From the NCBI GenBank assembly GCA_020253895.1, contig JADDKG010000006.1:1-5261 (forward strand): a stretch of DNA of 5,261 bases, read 5' to 3'. The notes below the pieces were generated by a model, which had not been told where the DNA came from, searched no databases, and saw nothing but the letters and a program-made list of their open reading frames with translations. Of the stretch, positions 1-5,261 are shown one piece after another. Positions within the stretch are counted from its first letter, which is position 1; every line of letters starts with the position of its first letter. Origin of the DNA: Rubrobacter sp. GTDB taxonomy: Bacteria > Actinomycetota > Rubrobacteria > Rubrobacterales > Rubrobacteraceae. The position numbers were made by a program, and so were the translations under genes.

Positions 1-187
1 GATCGGCGACTGGGACGCGCTCTCCCTGGAGGACTACCTCGCTCCGGACGCGGTGACCTTTATCGAGTGGGCGGACCCCGCGCTGGGCATCCTGGAGAAC
101 CCCACCGTGATCCGCCTCGAGCACGAGTCGCCACGGACCCGCCGGGTGAGGATCGAGGGACCCGTCGCGGAGCGGATGGGATGCTGA
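1..187 (+). CDS. tsaE: tRNA threonylcarbamoyladenosine biosynthesis ATPase TsaE, C-terminal part (5' end outside window)
   Basis: Only the last 61 residues are present, read from base 2 to the TGA at 185-187. The fragment has the usual TsaE C-terminal layout: an acidic helix (DWDALSLEDYL), then a strand ending in FIEWAD, whose Trp sits at the conserved EW position, then LENPTVIRLEHES and a basic end. TsaE is the P-loop ATPase that binds the TsaB-TsaD dimer and supports turnover in t6A37 synthesis on tRNA. The Walker A region would lie upstream and cannot be checked. The assignment rests on this tail plus direct linkage to tsaB, whose ATG lies inside the end of this gene (7-nt overlap, ATGCTGA). 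The final residues (VAERMGC) look like a variable extension. Confidence 0.85.
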   Translation, partial: IGDWDALSLEDYLAPDAVTFIEWADPALGILENPTVIRLEHESPRTRRVRIEGPVAERMGC

Positions 188-852
188 TACTGGCCCTGGA
201 CGCCTCGACCGGCGTGGTGAGCGTGGCCCTGGCCCGGGTGGCGGGTGGGGAGCGCCGGGTGCTCGCCGAGATCTCGCTCGACGGTCGTGGAGCCTCGGAG
301 GGGCTGCTGCCGGCGGTCCACGCGGCGCTCGGGCTGGCCGGGGAGGATCTTGGCTCGGTGGAGGGGATCGTCGTCGGGGTGGGGCCGGGGACCTTCACCG
401 GCATCCGGATCGCGGCGGCGACCGCCCGCTCCCTCTCCCTGGGGAGCGGCATACCCCTGTGCGCCAACCCGACGCTGGTCGCCCTCGCCGCCCCGGCGCT
501 CACCGTGAGCGGCGAGGTGCTGGCGGTGCTGGACGCCAGGCGGGGAGAGGTCTTCGCCCAGCCCTTCACCCCGGAGGGGCCCTCCGGAGGGATCGTCTGC
601 ACCAGGCCGGGCAAGCTGCGGTCCGAAGGCTCCCCGCTCGTCGTCGGCGACGGCGCGGTGCGCTACCGGGAGGAGCTCTCCGGGCTGGGGCACATACCGC
701 CCGATGGATCGCCCCTGCACCGGGTCTCCGCCGTGGGGCACATCCTCTCCTCCTCCCTCGAGCCCGTACCGCCCGAGGAGGTGGTCCCCATCTACGTCCG
801 CGAGCCGGACGCCGAGGTCCGGCGGGACCTGAACCCCTGGAGCCGCCCGTGA
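181..852 (+). CDS. tsaB: tRNA threonylcarbamoyladenosine biosynthesis protein TsaB
   Basis: This 223-residue protein is the normal size for bacterial TsaB, the inactive ASKHA-fold paralogue that dimerises with TsaD to form the t6A synthase core in the cytoplasm. Visible landmarks are the N-terminal strand LILALDAST (2-10), LLPAVHAAL (42-50), the family signature GPGTFTGIRI (68-77), LDARRGEVF (117-125) and the C-terminal PIYVRE (203-208). The ATG at 181 is chosen because it starts exactly at the conserved first strand and has GGAG at 169-172, 8 nt upstream. A longer in-frame reading from base 67 would only add sequence lying within tsaE. The stop overlaps the rimI start by 4 nt (GTGA), so tsaE, tsaB and rimI probably form one coupled operon. 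Nothing seems broken. Confidence 0.95.
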   Translation: MLILALDASTGVVSVALARVAGGERRVLAEISLDGRGASEGLLPAVHAALGLAGEDLGSVEGIVVGVGPGTFTGIRIAAATARSLSLGSGIPLCANPTLVALAAPALTVSGEVLAVLDARRGEVFAQPFTPEGPSGGIVCTRPGKLRSEGSPLVVGDGAVRYREELSGLGHIPPDGSPLHRVSAVGHILSSSLEPVPPEEVVPIYVREPDAEVRRDLNPWSRP

Positions 853-1304
853 GGATCCGCCGGATGCGCCCAGAGGACCTCCCCGCGGTGATGGAGATAG
901 ACGCCCTGAGCCTCCCCACCCCCTGGAGCGAGGGGGTCTGGCGGCAGGAGCTGAAGAGCCCCTTCGGGCTGTACCTGGTGCTGGAGGAGGAGGGCCGGGT
1001 GCGCGGCCAGATCGGGGCCCGGCGGGCCGCCGACGAGCTGCACGTGACCACCCTCGCGGTCCATCCCCGGATCCGCCGTCGGGGCTACGGACGGGCCCTG
1101 CTGCAAGCGGCGATCTCGGAGGAGAGCGGGATCCGGCGGGTGATGCTCGAGGTCCGGCCCAGCAACGCCGCGGCCCGCGCCTTCTACGCCTCGCTCGGCT
1201 TCCGCAGCACCGGGCGCCGCCCCCGCTACTACGGCGACGAGGACGCCCTGCTCATGACCCTCGACCTTCCCGGCGCCGCCGCCTCTCCTCCCGCCGGCGC
1301 CTGA
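849..1304 (+). CDS. rimI: Ribosomal-protein-S18-alanine N-acetyltransferase RimI (GNAT family)
   Basis: This is a 151-residue GNAT-fold protein, the normal RimI length. The family acetylates protein N-termini with acetyl-CoA; the classic substrate is ribosomal protein S18 (bS18), and other substrates are possible. The acetyl-CoA pyrophosphate loop is RRRGYG (76-81), preceded by the strand LHVTTLAVHP (64-73). LEVRPSNAAARAFYASLGF (100-118) matches E. coli RimI, so E101 and Y113 correspond to its E103 and Y115. RRPRYYGDEDALLMTLDL (123-140) is the usual RimI ending, followed by an Ala/Pro tail. The GTG start at 849 overlaps the tsaB stop and has GGAG at 839-842, 6 nt upstream. The last 53 nt are antisense to the 3' end of the small minus-strand gene. 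Confidence 0.92.
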   Translation: MRIRRMRPEDLPAVMEIDALSLPTPWSEGVWRQELKSPFGLYLVLEEEGRVRGQIGARRAADELHVTTLAVHPRIRRRGYGRALLQAAISEESGIRRVMLEVRPSNAAARAFYASLGFRSTGRRPRYYGDEDALLMTLDLPGAAASPPAGA

Positions 1305-1482
1305 GCGCCTCCCGGCTCTCGAAGGGCTTGAGCAGGTAGAGCGCGGGTGCCACGCAGGCCAGAAAGCCGGCGGCGAGCACCACGACGAAGAGCGGGTCCA
1401 CCGGCCCGCGCACCACGTAGAGCACGAGCTGCGCCAGAACCACCAGGGCTATAAAAGCGAAGAGCAGCGAGAAGATCCGCAT
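1252..1482 (-). CDS. Small predicted membrane protein with two transmembrane helices, function unknown
   Basis: I do not recognise the family. The 76-residue product starts at ATG (1482-1480) and ends at TGA (1254-1252). It has two clear hydrophobic spans: residues 3-24, rich in F, L, A and V, and about 30-51 (LFVVVLAAGFLACVAPALYLL), joined by a short loop with GPVDP. A very basic tail follows (about 56-76, many Arg plus Glu) and should stay cytoplasmic by the positive-inside rule. Hydrophobic spans of this quality are unlikely in an accidental frame opposite GC-rich DNA, and the reading frame covers an otherwise empty gap between rimI and tsaD. There is no good Shine-Dalgarno; a TATACT box lies 9 nt before the ATG, so the mRNA may be leaderless. 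It opposes rimI and splits the tsa cluster. Confidence 0.65.
   Translation of the reverse strand: MRIFSLLFAFIALVVLAQLVLYVVRGPVDPLFVVVLAAGFLACVAPALYLLKPFESREALRRRREERRRRREGRGS
1272..1301. terminator. GC-rich hairpin at the rimI / small-membrane-gene convergent overlap, possible bidirectional terminator
   Basis: The arms GGCGCCGCCG (1272-1281) and CGCCGGCGCC (1292-1301) pair at 9 of 10 positions around a 10-nt loop. The hairpin ends immediately before the rimI TGA and lies within the last codons of both convergent genes. There is no T-tract on either strand, so this is not a classical intrinsic terminator. The role is inferred from position, and GC-rich coding DNA can form such stems by chance. 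Confidence 0.3.
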
Positions 1483-1491
1483 CGCCCACCG

Positions 1492-1497
1492 AGTATA
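1492..1497 (-). promoter_or_regulatory. Putative -10 element (TATACT) of the small membrane protein gene
   Basis: Read on the minus strand this is TATACT, 5 of 6 to TATAAT, and it ends 9 nt before the ATG at 1482. A start site about 7 nt downstream would leave almost no leader, consistent with leaderless expression and with the lack of a convincing Shine-Dalgarno. No good -35 is visible at 16-18 nt. Confidence 0.4.
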
Positions 1498-1517
1498 CCC
1501 GCCGCCCGGCGCCGTGC

Positions 1518-1523
1518 TATAAA
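1518..1523 (+). promoter_or_regulatory. Putative -10 element (TATAAA) of tsaD
   Basis: TATAAA lies in an AT-rich island within GC-rich DNA and ends 9 nt before the tsaD ATG at 1533. The intervening bases (ACCGGGCGT) contain no Shine-Dalgarno, so a leaderless or near-leaderless tsaD transcript is the simplest reading. The -35 region has no consensus match and overlaps the divergent -10 box. Confidence 0.4.
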
Positions 1524-1532
1524 ACCGGGCGT

Positions 1533-2522
1533 ATGATCCTCGCCATAGAGACCTCCTGCGACGATACCTGCGCGGCCGTGGTGGAGCCGGACGGCAGGCG
1601 GGCCCTCTCGAACGCCGTCCATACCCAGACCGAGCACTCCCGCTACGGCGGCGTGGTGCCCGAGGTGGCCTCCAGGGCCCACCTCGAGCGGATGGACGGT
1701 GTGATCCACAAGGCCCTCTCGGACGCGGGCGTCTCTCTGCCCGATGTGGACCGGGTGGCGGTCACCGTCCGGCCCGGGCTCATCGGGGCGCTCCTCGTCG
1801 GGGTGGCTGCTGCGAAGGGGCTGGCCTACGCCCGGCGGCTTCCACTGGTGCCGGTGAACCACCTGGAGGGGCACGTGGCCGCCGCCTACCTGGAGGACCC
1901 GAAGCTGGAGCCGCCGTTCGTGGCCCTGGTCGCCTCGGGGGGGCACACCGCTCTCTACGCGGTGGGGGAGGACCGCTCGATGACCCTCCTCGGCGAGACC
2001 CTCGACGACGCCGCCGGTGAGGCGCTGGACAAGGGAGCGAGGATGCTCGGGCTCGGCTTCCCGGGCGGTCCCGCCATCTCCCGGGCGGCCGAGGGAGGTG
2101 ACCCGGAGCGCTACGACTTCCCCGTGGCCCTCAAGGAGAGGGACAACCTGGACTTCTCCTTTTCCGGCCTGAAGACCAGCCTACTCTACAGGATCCGGGA
2201 GCTCGGCCCCGAGCGGGTGCGGGAGGAGCTCCCGCACCTTGCGGCCAGCTACGAGGCCGCGGTGGTGGAGGCGCTCGCCCGCAAGCTGCTGCGGGCCGCC
2301 GAGCTCCGCCGCGCGGAGGCCGTGGTGGTCGCGGGAGGGGTGGCGGCCAACGGGAGGCTGCGCCGGAGGCTGCGCGGCGAGTGCGCCGCCCGCGGCCTCA
2401 AGCTCGTCATCCCGCACCCCAGGCTCTGCACGGACAACGCCGCCATGATCGGGGCGGCCGCCGCCCACACGCCCAAGATCTCCTGGCCGGATTACCTCTC
2501 GCTAAACGCCCGCAGCGTCTGA
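1533..2522 (+). CDS. tsaD: tRNA N6-adenosine threonylcarbamoyltransferase TsaD
   Basis: The 329-residue protein (family usually about 330-345) is the catalytic subunit that transfers the threonylcarbamoyl group from threonylcarbamoyl-AMP to A37 of ANN-decoding tRNAs, acting with TsaB and TsaE. Landmarks in order are the N-terminal ILAIETSCDDT (2-12), the metal-ligand motif NHLEGH with H110 and H114, the SGGHT loop (135-139), DDAAGEALDK (158-167), GLGFPGGP (173-180), DFSFSGLKT (207-215), the phosphate-loop-like VAGGVAAN (266-273) and the third metal ligand D301 in CTDNAAMIG (299-307). All metal ligands are present. One oddity is TVRPGLIGALLVG (78-90), where Arg80 replaces the first Gly of the common GPGL motif. 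The ATG at 1533 begins at the conserved first strand, and no Shine-Dalgarno is visible. It is separated from tsaB-rimI by the opposing small gene. Confidence 0.96.
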   Translation: MILAIETSCDDTCAAVVEPDGRRALSNAVHTQTEHSRYGGVVPEVASRAHLERMDGVIHKALSDAGVSLPDVDRVAVTVRPGLIGALLVGVAAAKGLAYARRLPLVPVNHLEGHVAAAYLEDPKLEPPFVALVASGGHTALYAVGEDRSMTLLGETLDDAAGEALDKGARMLGLGFPGGPAISRAAEGGDPERYDFPVALKERDNLDFSFSGLKTSLLYRIRELGPERVREELPHLAASYEAAVVEALARKLLRAAELRRAEAVVVAGGVAANGRLRRRLRGECAARGLKLVIPHPRLCTDNAAMIGAAAAHTPKISWPDYLSLNARSV

Positions 2523-2523
2523 A

Positions 2524-2552
2524 GCCCCGCCCCGTCCTTGACGGCGGGCGGC
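2524..2552. repeat. Imperfect inverted repeat (hairpin) just after tsaD
   Basis: It starts 2 nt after the tsaD stop. The core stem CCGTC (2532-2536) pairs perfectly with GACGG (2540-2544) around the loop CTT. Further pairs, interrupted by three single mismatches, extend to 2524 and 2552 (10 of 13 pairs in total). No T-tract follows. It could help end tsaD transcription. Its AAGCCCCG...GTCCTT start also recalls, from memory, the right-end hairpins of IS200/IS605-type elements. No tnpA or tnpB is present. Confidence 0.3.
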
Positions 2553-2567
2553 CGCCTGTGTGAGAGT
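2538..2567 (+). promoter_or_regulatory. Possible promoter of the M23 peptidase gene
   Basis: TTGACG (2538-2543) matches the -35 consensus at 5 of 6 positions. Eighteen nt later GAGAGT (2562-2567) is a weak -10 preceded by TGT, which would make it an extended -10. This would place the RNA start near 2574, about 33 nt before the chosen TTG start. The -10 is poor (3 of 6), so read-through from tsaD is an equally good alternative. Confidence 0.3.
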
Positions 2568-2591
2568 ACACCGCGTCGGTCGCAGGCTCGC

Positions 2592-2597
2592 AGGGGG
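2592..2597 (+). promoter_or_regulatory. Ribosome binding site that supports the TTG start at 2607
   Basis: AGGGGG lies 9 nt before TTG 2607. A second purine run, GGAGG at 2600-2604, is only 2 nt from the start and so too close. The other in-frame candidate, TTG at 2538, has only C-rich sequence upstream. This favours the shorter reading frame. Confidence 0.5.
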
Positions 2598-2606
2598 ACG
2601 GAGGGT

Positions 2607-4280
2607 TTGCCCGGGTTCGGCTGGTCCAGGCTGGCTTATCTTCTGGTGGTGCTGGCGGCGCTCACCGCGCTGGTGAAGCTGGGCGCCTCCCCTGAGGAGC
2701 CCCGCGCTTCCGGGCCGCTGGTCTGGAGCGCCGAAGGCTCCGCCGCGAGGCCCGCCGCTCCGGAGCCGGACCTCCCTCGCCATCACCTGCACCACGAGGG
2801 TTCGCACCATGCGCCTCACGCTGCGCCCCGGAAAGCCGCAGAGCCCGTCTACGCCGGCGTAAGCCGTCGCACCAGCCCTCCGGTGTTCTACCGGCCGGTC
2901 CGCCGGGACCCTCCGCCCGCCTCCCCCGCCCGTCCGGCCCGCGAGGCGCCCCAAGACCCCCCGGACCGGGTGTGCCGGAGCGTGGGCCGGGCTCCGGAAG
3001 GGGCGAGGATCGTCTTCCCGGTCCCAAAGGAGCATTTCGCCTCCTACGAGGACACCTGGGGCGCCCCCCGGCCTCAGGGGGGGCACGAGGGGACGGACCT
3101 GATGGTGCCGGGGGGAACCCCGCTCTACGCCATGACCGCCGGCACGGTCGTGCCGGTCGCCGGCTCCAACGCCAACGGCTGGAACACCCTGGGCGGGTAC
3201 GCGGTGATGATCCGGGCCGCATACTCCATAGGTCCCGTCCGAAAGGGCGACCTCTTCTACTACGCCCACCTCCGGGAGCGGAGCCCGCTGAAGATAGGTG
3301 ACCGGGTGCGCCCCGGAGAGGTGGTGGGCTTCGCCGGCGACACCGGGGAGGGCCCGGAGGGCACCCGGGGGCGCTTTCCGCCCCACCTCCACCTGGGCTG
3401 GTACGACGGTGGCGGCGGTCGCTCGCAGCTCGCCTCCGGCGCGATGAACCCCTTCCCGCTGCTCGAGTGGGTAAGGACGCACGGCGGCTCCATCTCGGCT
3501 GGCTCCGGCGCCCGCTACTGCGTGGCGCCGCAGGAGGGCCCGCCGGTGCCCTCGGTGGGCGGCACGAGCTGGCTGTACCCGGACTCCCCCGGCGAGCGGC
3601 CGGACCTGGACACCGGCTCCTCGAGCCCGCACCCAAGCCCTGTGGTCCGCAGGCCCGGAGGCCCCGCCGAGCGGGCGCCCGTCGTGGAGGAGGCTCCCCC
3701 TCCCCGGAGAGAGCCCAGACCGCGCCCGCAGGCTGCGCCCCATCCTCCCCCGGAGCCGGAGGAAAGGCCGCGGCCCTCTCCGCCGCAGGAGACCACCGCC
3801 CGCCCGCGGCCGCCTCTTCCCTCCCTGCCCTCGGCGGAGGAGATCCGGGAGTGGGTGCTGGCCCTGATCCCCGCTCCCTCCCCCGACCGGCACGGCGCGC
3901 AGCCGGAGAGGACCGGCGAACTCGCCGCCCCCGAAGAGACCTCCAGAGAAACGCCCCCGGTAGAGCGGCCCTGCCGCGGGCACCGGCCGTGCCGGGAGAA
4001 CCCGGAGGCCCAGGATCGGAACACGGAACCCCCTGAGGAAAGAACCGGGAAGGAGCCGGAGAAGAAGCCCCGGAAAGAAGGTGGGGTCACGGAGGAGAAG
4101 ACCACGGCTGCGGAGGCGACCGGGGAACGCACCTCGCGGGAGGAAGAAGACACCACCACTCCTGAGGCCACCTTCCGCGAGGAGACCGCTGCCGCCCCCG
4201 AGGGAGAGGCTACCGCCGCCCCCCCGGGCGGCTCCGGGCCCCAAGCTCCGCCAGAAGCTCCTCCCGGTCCCGGCCGGTAA
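2607..4280 (+). CDS. Membrane-anchored or secreted M23 family (LytM/lysostaphin-type) zinc endopeptidase with long disordered tail
   Basis: From TTG 2607 the product has 557 residues. Residues about 8-25 are a hydrophobic signal peptide or anchor (LAYLLVVLAALTALV) after a basic residue. About 26-125 is Pro/Arg/Ala-rich linker with a His cluster at 59-71. About 126-300 is the M23 domain, opening with IVFPVP and holding the full active site: H160 and D164 (HEGTD), H221 (YYAHL) and H260/H262 (HLHLG). It closes with NPFPLLEWV. The family cuts peptidoglycan cross-links or stem peptides outside the membrane. About 310-557 is low-complexity sequence rich in Pro, Glu, Arg and Thr with no recognisable domain. 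The only cysteines are C123 and C305, flanking the domain, and C456/C462. A longer start at TTG 2538 would give 580 residues but lacks a ribosome site. The last 71 nt overlap the convergent small gene. Confidence 0.88.
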   Translation: MPGFGWSRLAYLLVVLAALTALVKLGASPEEPRASGPLVWSAEGSAARPAAPEPDLPRHHLHHEGSHHAPHAAPRKAAEPVYAGVSRRTSPPVFYRPVRRDPPPASPARPAREAPQDPPDRVCRSVGRAPEGARIVFPVPKEHFASYEDTWGAPRPQGGHEGTDLMVPGGTPLYAMTAGTVVPVAGSNANGWNTLGGYAVMIRAAYSIGPVRKGDLFYYAHLRERSPLKIGDRVRPGEVVGFAGDTGEGPEGTRGRFPPHLHLGWYDGGGGRSQLASGAMNPFPLLEWVRTHGGSISAGSGARYCVAPQEGPPVPSVGGTSWLYPDSPGERPDLDTGSSSPHPSPVVRRPGGPAERAPVVEEAPPPRREPRPRPQAAPHPPPEPEERPRPSPPQETTARPRPPLPSLPSAEEIREWVLALIPAPSPDRHGAQPERTGELAAPEETSRETPPVERPCRGHRPCRENPEAQDRNTEPPEERTGKEPEKKPRKEGGVTEEKTTAAEATGERTSREEEDTTTPEATFREETAAAPEGEATAAPPGGSGPQAPPEAPPGPGR

Positions 4281-4494
4281 TCACCGAGCTGCGGGCGCAG
4301 ACGGCGCAGCTCTCCTGCAGGCTCTCCGCGTGCTCCTTGATGTAGAGAAACAGCACCCGCTTCGGCACCCGGTAGACGATGTGCTCCGTCTCCCTGCCGC
4401 ACCGCTCGCAATATCTGTTCCGGCGCAGAAGCTCCTTCGGGATGCGGCTAAGGCTCGGTATCCTCTCCGGGCGGAATATTCTTGCACCAGACAC
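4210..4494 (-). CDS. Small protein with two CxxC pairs (zinc-ribbon-like), function unknown
   Basis: I do not recognise a named family. The 94-residue product begins at GTG (4494-4492) and ends at TAG (4212-4210). A basic N-terminus leads into YCERCGRETEH, with C29 and C32. A middle stretch (VYRVPKRVLFLYIKEHAESL, 40-59) has the pattern of beta strands and a helix, and then ESCAVC supplies C63 and C66. Four cysteines in two CxxC knuckles about 30 residues apart are typical of a structural zinc ribbon. A hydrophilic Arg/Glu-rich tail follows. GGAGG (4512-4508) is 13 nt before the GTG, a long spacing, but no better in-frame start exists. It is divergent from groEL, its start codon lying 3 nt from the groEL -35. 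Its 3' end overlaps the peptidase gene by 71 nt. Confidence 0.72.
   Translation of the reverse strand: MSGARIFRPERIPSLSRIPKELLRRNRYCERCGRETEHIVYRVPKRVLFLYIKEHAESLQESCAVCARSSVITGRDREELLAELGARSRPGGRR
4215..4232. terminator. Perfect GC hairpin in the convergent 3' overlap, possible bidirectional terminator
   Basis: GCCGCCC (4215-4221) and GGGCGGC (4226-4232) form a perfect 7-bp stem around a CCCC loop. The stem lies 3 nt inside the stop of the minus-strand CxxC gene and about 45 nt before the stop of the peptidase gene. No T-tract follows on either strand, so termination is inferred from position only. Confidence 0.3.
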
Positions 4495-4496
4495 GA

Positions 4497-4525
4497 TTGA
4501 ATTATGGCCTCCGTGCTACTATACT
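4497..4525 (+). promoter_or_regulatory. groEL promoter (housekeeping sigma type)
   Basis: The -35 TTGAAT (4497-4502) and the -10 TATACT (4520-4525) are separated by exactly 17 nt, the optimum for the primary sigma factor. The predicted RNA start near 4532 falls at the first bases of the CIRCE repeat, so bound HrcA would block initiation. The -10 overlaps a minus-strand TATAGT (4523-4518), a possible but weak -10 for the divergent CxxC gene. Confidence 0.75.
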
Positions 4526-4530
4526 TCGTG

Positions 4531-4557
4531 TTGGCACTCTTAAAGTGAGAGTGCCAA
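4531..4557. promoter_or_regulatory. CIRCE operator (HrcA binding site)
   Basis: TTGGCACTC (4531-4539) and GAGTGCCAA (4549-4557) form a perfect 9-bp inverted repeat with the canonical 9-nt spacer. It differs from the textbook TTAGCACTC/GAGTGCTAA by one symmetric change in each arm. CIRCE is the operator of the heat-shock repressor HrcA. Its position right after the -10 of the groEL promoter is typical. As part of the leader RNA it could also fold into a hairpin. Confidence 0.95.
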
Positions 4558-4590
4558 AATTCCGTAAGGCGCAGGGTAGGGTCAGTTTAG

Positions 4591-5261
<671 letters not shown>

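Noticed and set aside
67..183. Longer tsaB start at base 67
   Set aside because: The extra 38 residues come from DNA encoding the conserved TsaE tail in another frame. The ATG at 181 starts at the conserved first strand with a ribosome site.
34..741. 235-codon open frame on the minus strand opposite tsaE/tsaB
   Set aside because: It lies opposite well-conserved TsaB signatures, has low-complexity Arg/Gly-rich composition and no motif.
1229..1489. Alternative 86-codon minus-strand frame overlapping the small membrane protein gene
   Set aside because: It has Gly/Arg/Ala-rich composition without hydrophobic spans. The neighbouring frame with two clean transmembrane segments and a -10 box explains the region better.
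2502..4244. 580-codon open frame on the minus strand opposite the peptidase gene
   Set aside because: Its product is compositionally biased (Gly/Arg/Ala/Pro) with no recognisable domain. The plus strand encodes a complete M23 active site. Long antisense frames are expected in very GC-rich DNA.
3515..4411. 298-codon minus-strand frame rich in Ser, Gly and Val
   Set aside because: It is the antisense image of the repetitive Pro/Glu/Thr-rich tail of the peptidase and overlaps the better-supported CxxC gene in another frame.
4081..4500. 139-codon plus-strand frame across the peptidase end and the CxxC gene
   Set aside because: It is very Arg/Pro-rich, out of frame with the peptidase, and covers the antisense of the four-cysteine gene; no start signal.

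Overview
The window is very GC-rich and densely packed, with short 4-7 nt overlaps between co-directional genes and several GTG/TTG starts. The order tsaE-tsaB-rimI-tsaD, a solitary groEL behind a CIRCE operator, and the protein sequences suggest a high-GC actinobacterium, most likely Rubrobacter-like. The genus is my impression from the sequence, not a database result.

Layout. (1) Bases 1-1304 (+) hold the end of tsaE, then tsaB and rimI, translationally coupled by overlapping stop/start codons. (2) Bases 1252-1482 (-) hold a small gene for a predicted two-helix membrane protein. It overlaps the rimI tail head-on and splits the usual tsa cluster. (3) Bases 1533-2522 (+) hold tsaD, divergent from the small gene, with a -10-like box 9 nt before each start codon. 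(4) Bases 2607-4280 (+) hold a secreted or membrane-anchored M23 (LytM/lysostaphin-type) zinc endopeptidase with a complete active site and a long disordered tail. (5) Bases 4210-4494 (-) hold a 94-residue protein with two CxxC pairs, tail-to-tail with the peptidase gene. (6) Bases 4495-4608 are a divergent control region with a good housekeeping promoter, a perfect CIRCE inverted repeat and a strong Shine-Dalgarno. (7) Bases 4609-5261 (+) hold the first 217 codons of groEL, cut by the window end.

Function. TsaE, TsaB and TsaD are three of the four proteins (with TsaC/TsaC2, not seen here) that make N6-threonylcarbamoyladenosine at position 37 of ANN-decoding tRNAs. RimI is the N-terminal acetyltransferase commonly encoded beside them. 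The M23 peptidase acts on the cell wall, and GroEL is the HrcA-controlled chaperonin. No groES lies next to groEL on its upstream side. The two small minus-strand proteins are unassigned and are the least understood part of the window. No tRNA, rRNA, CRISPR array, intact mobile element or dedicated defence system was seen, and no stretch longer than 300 bases lacks a gene.
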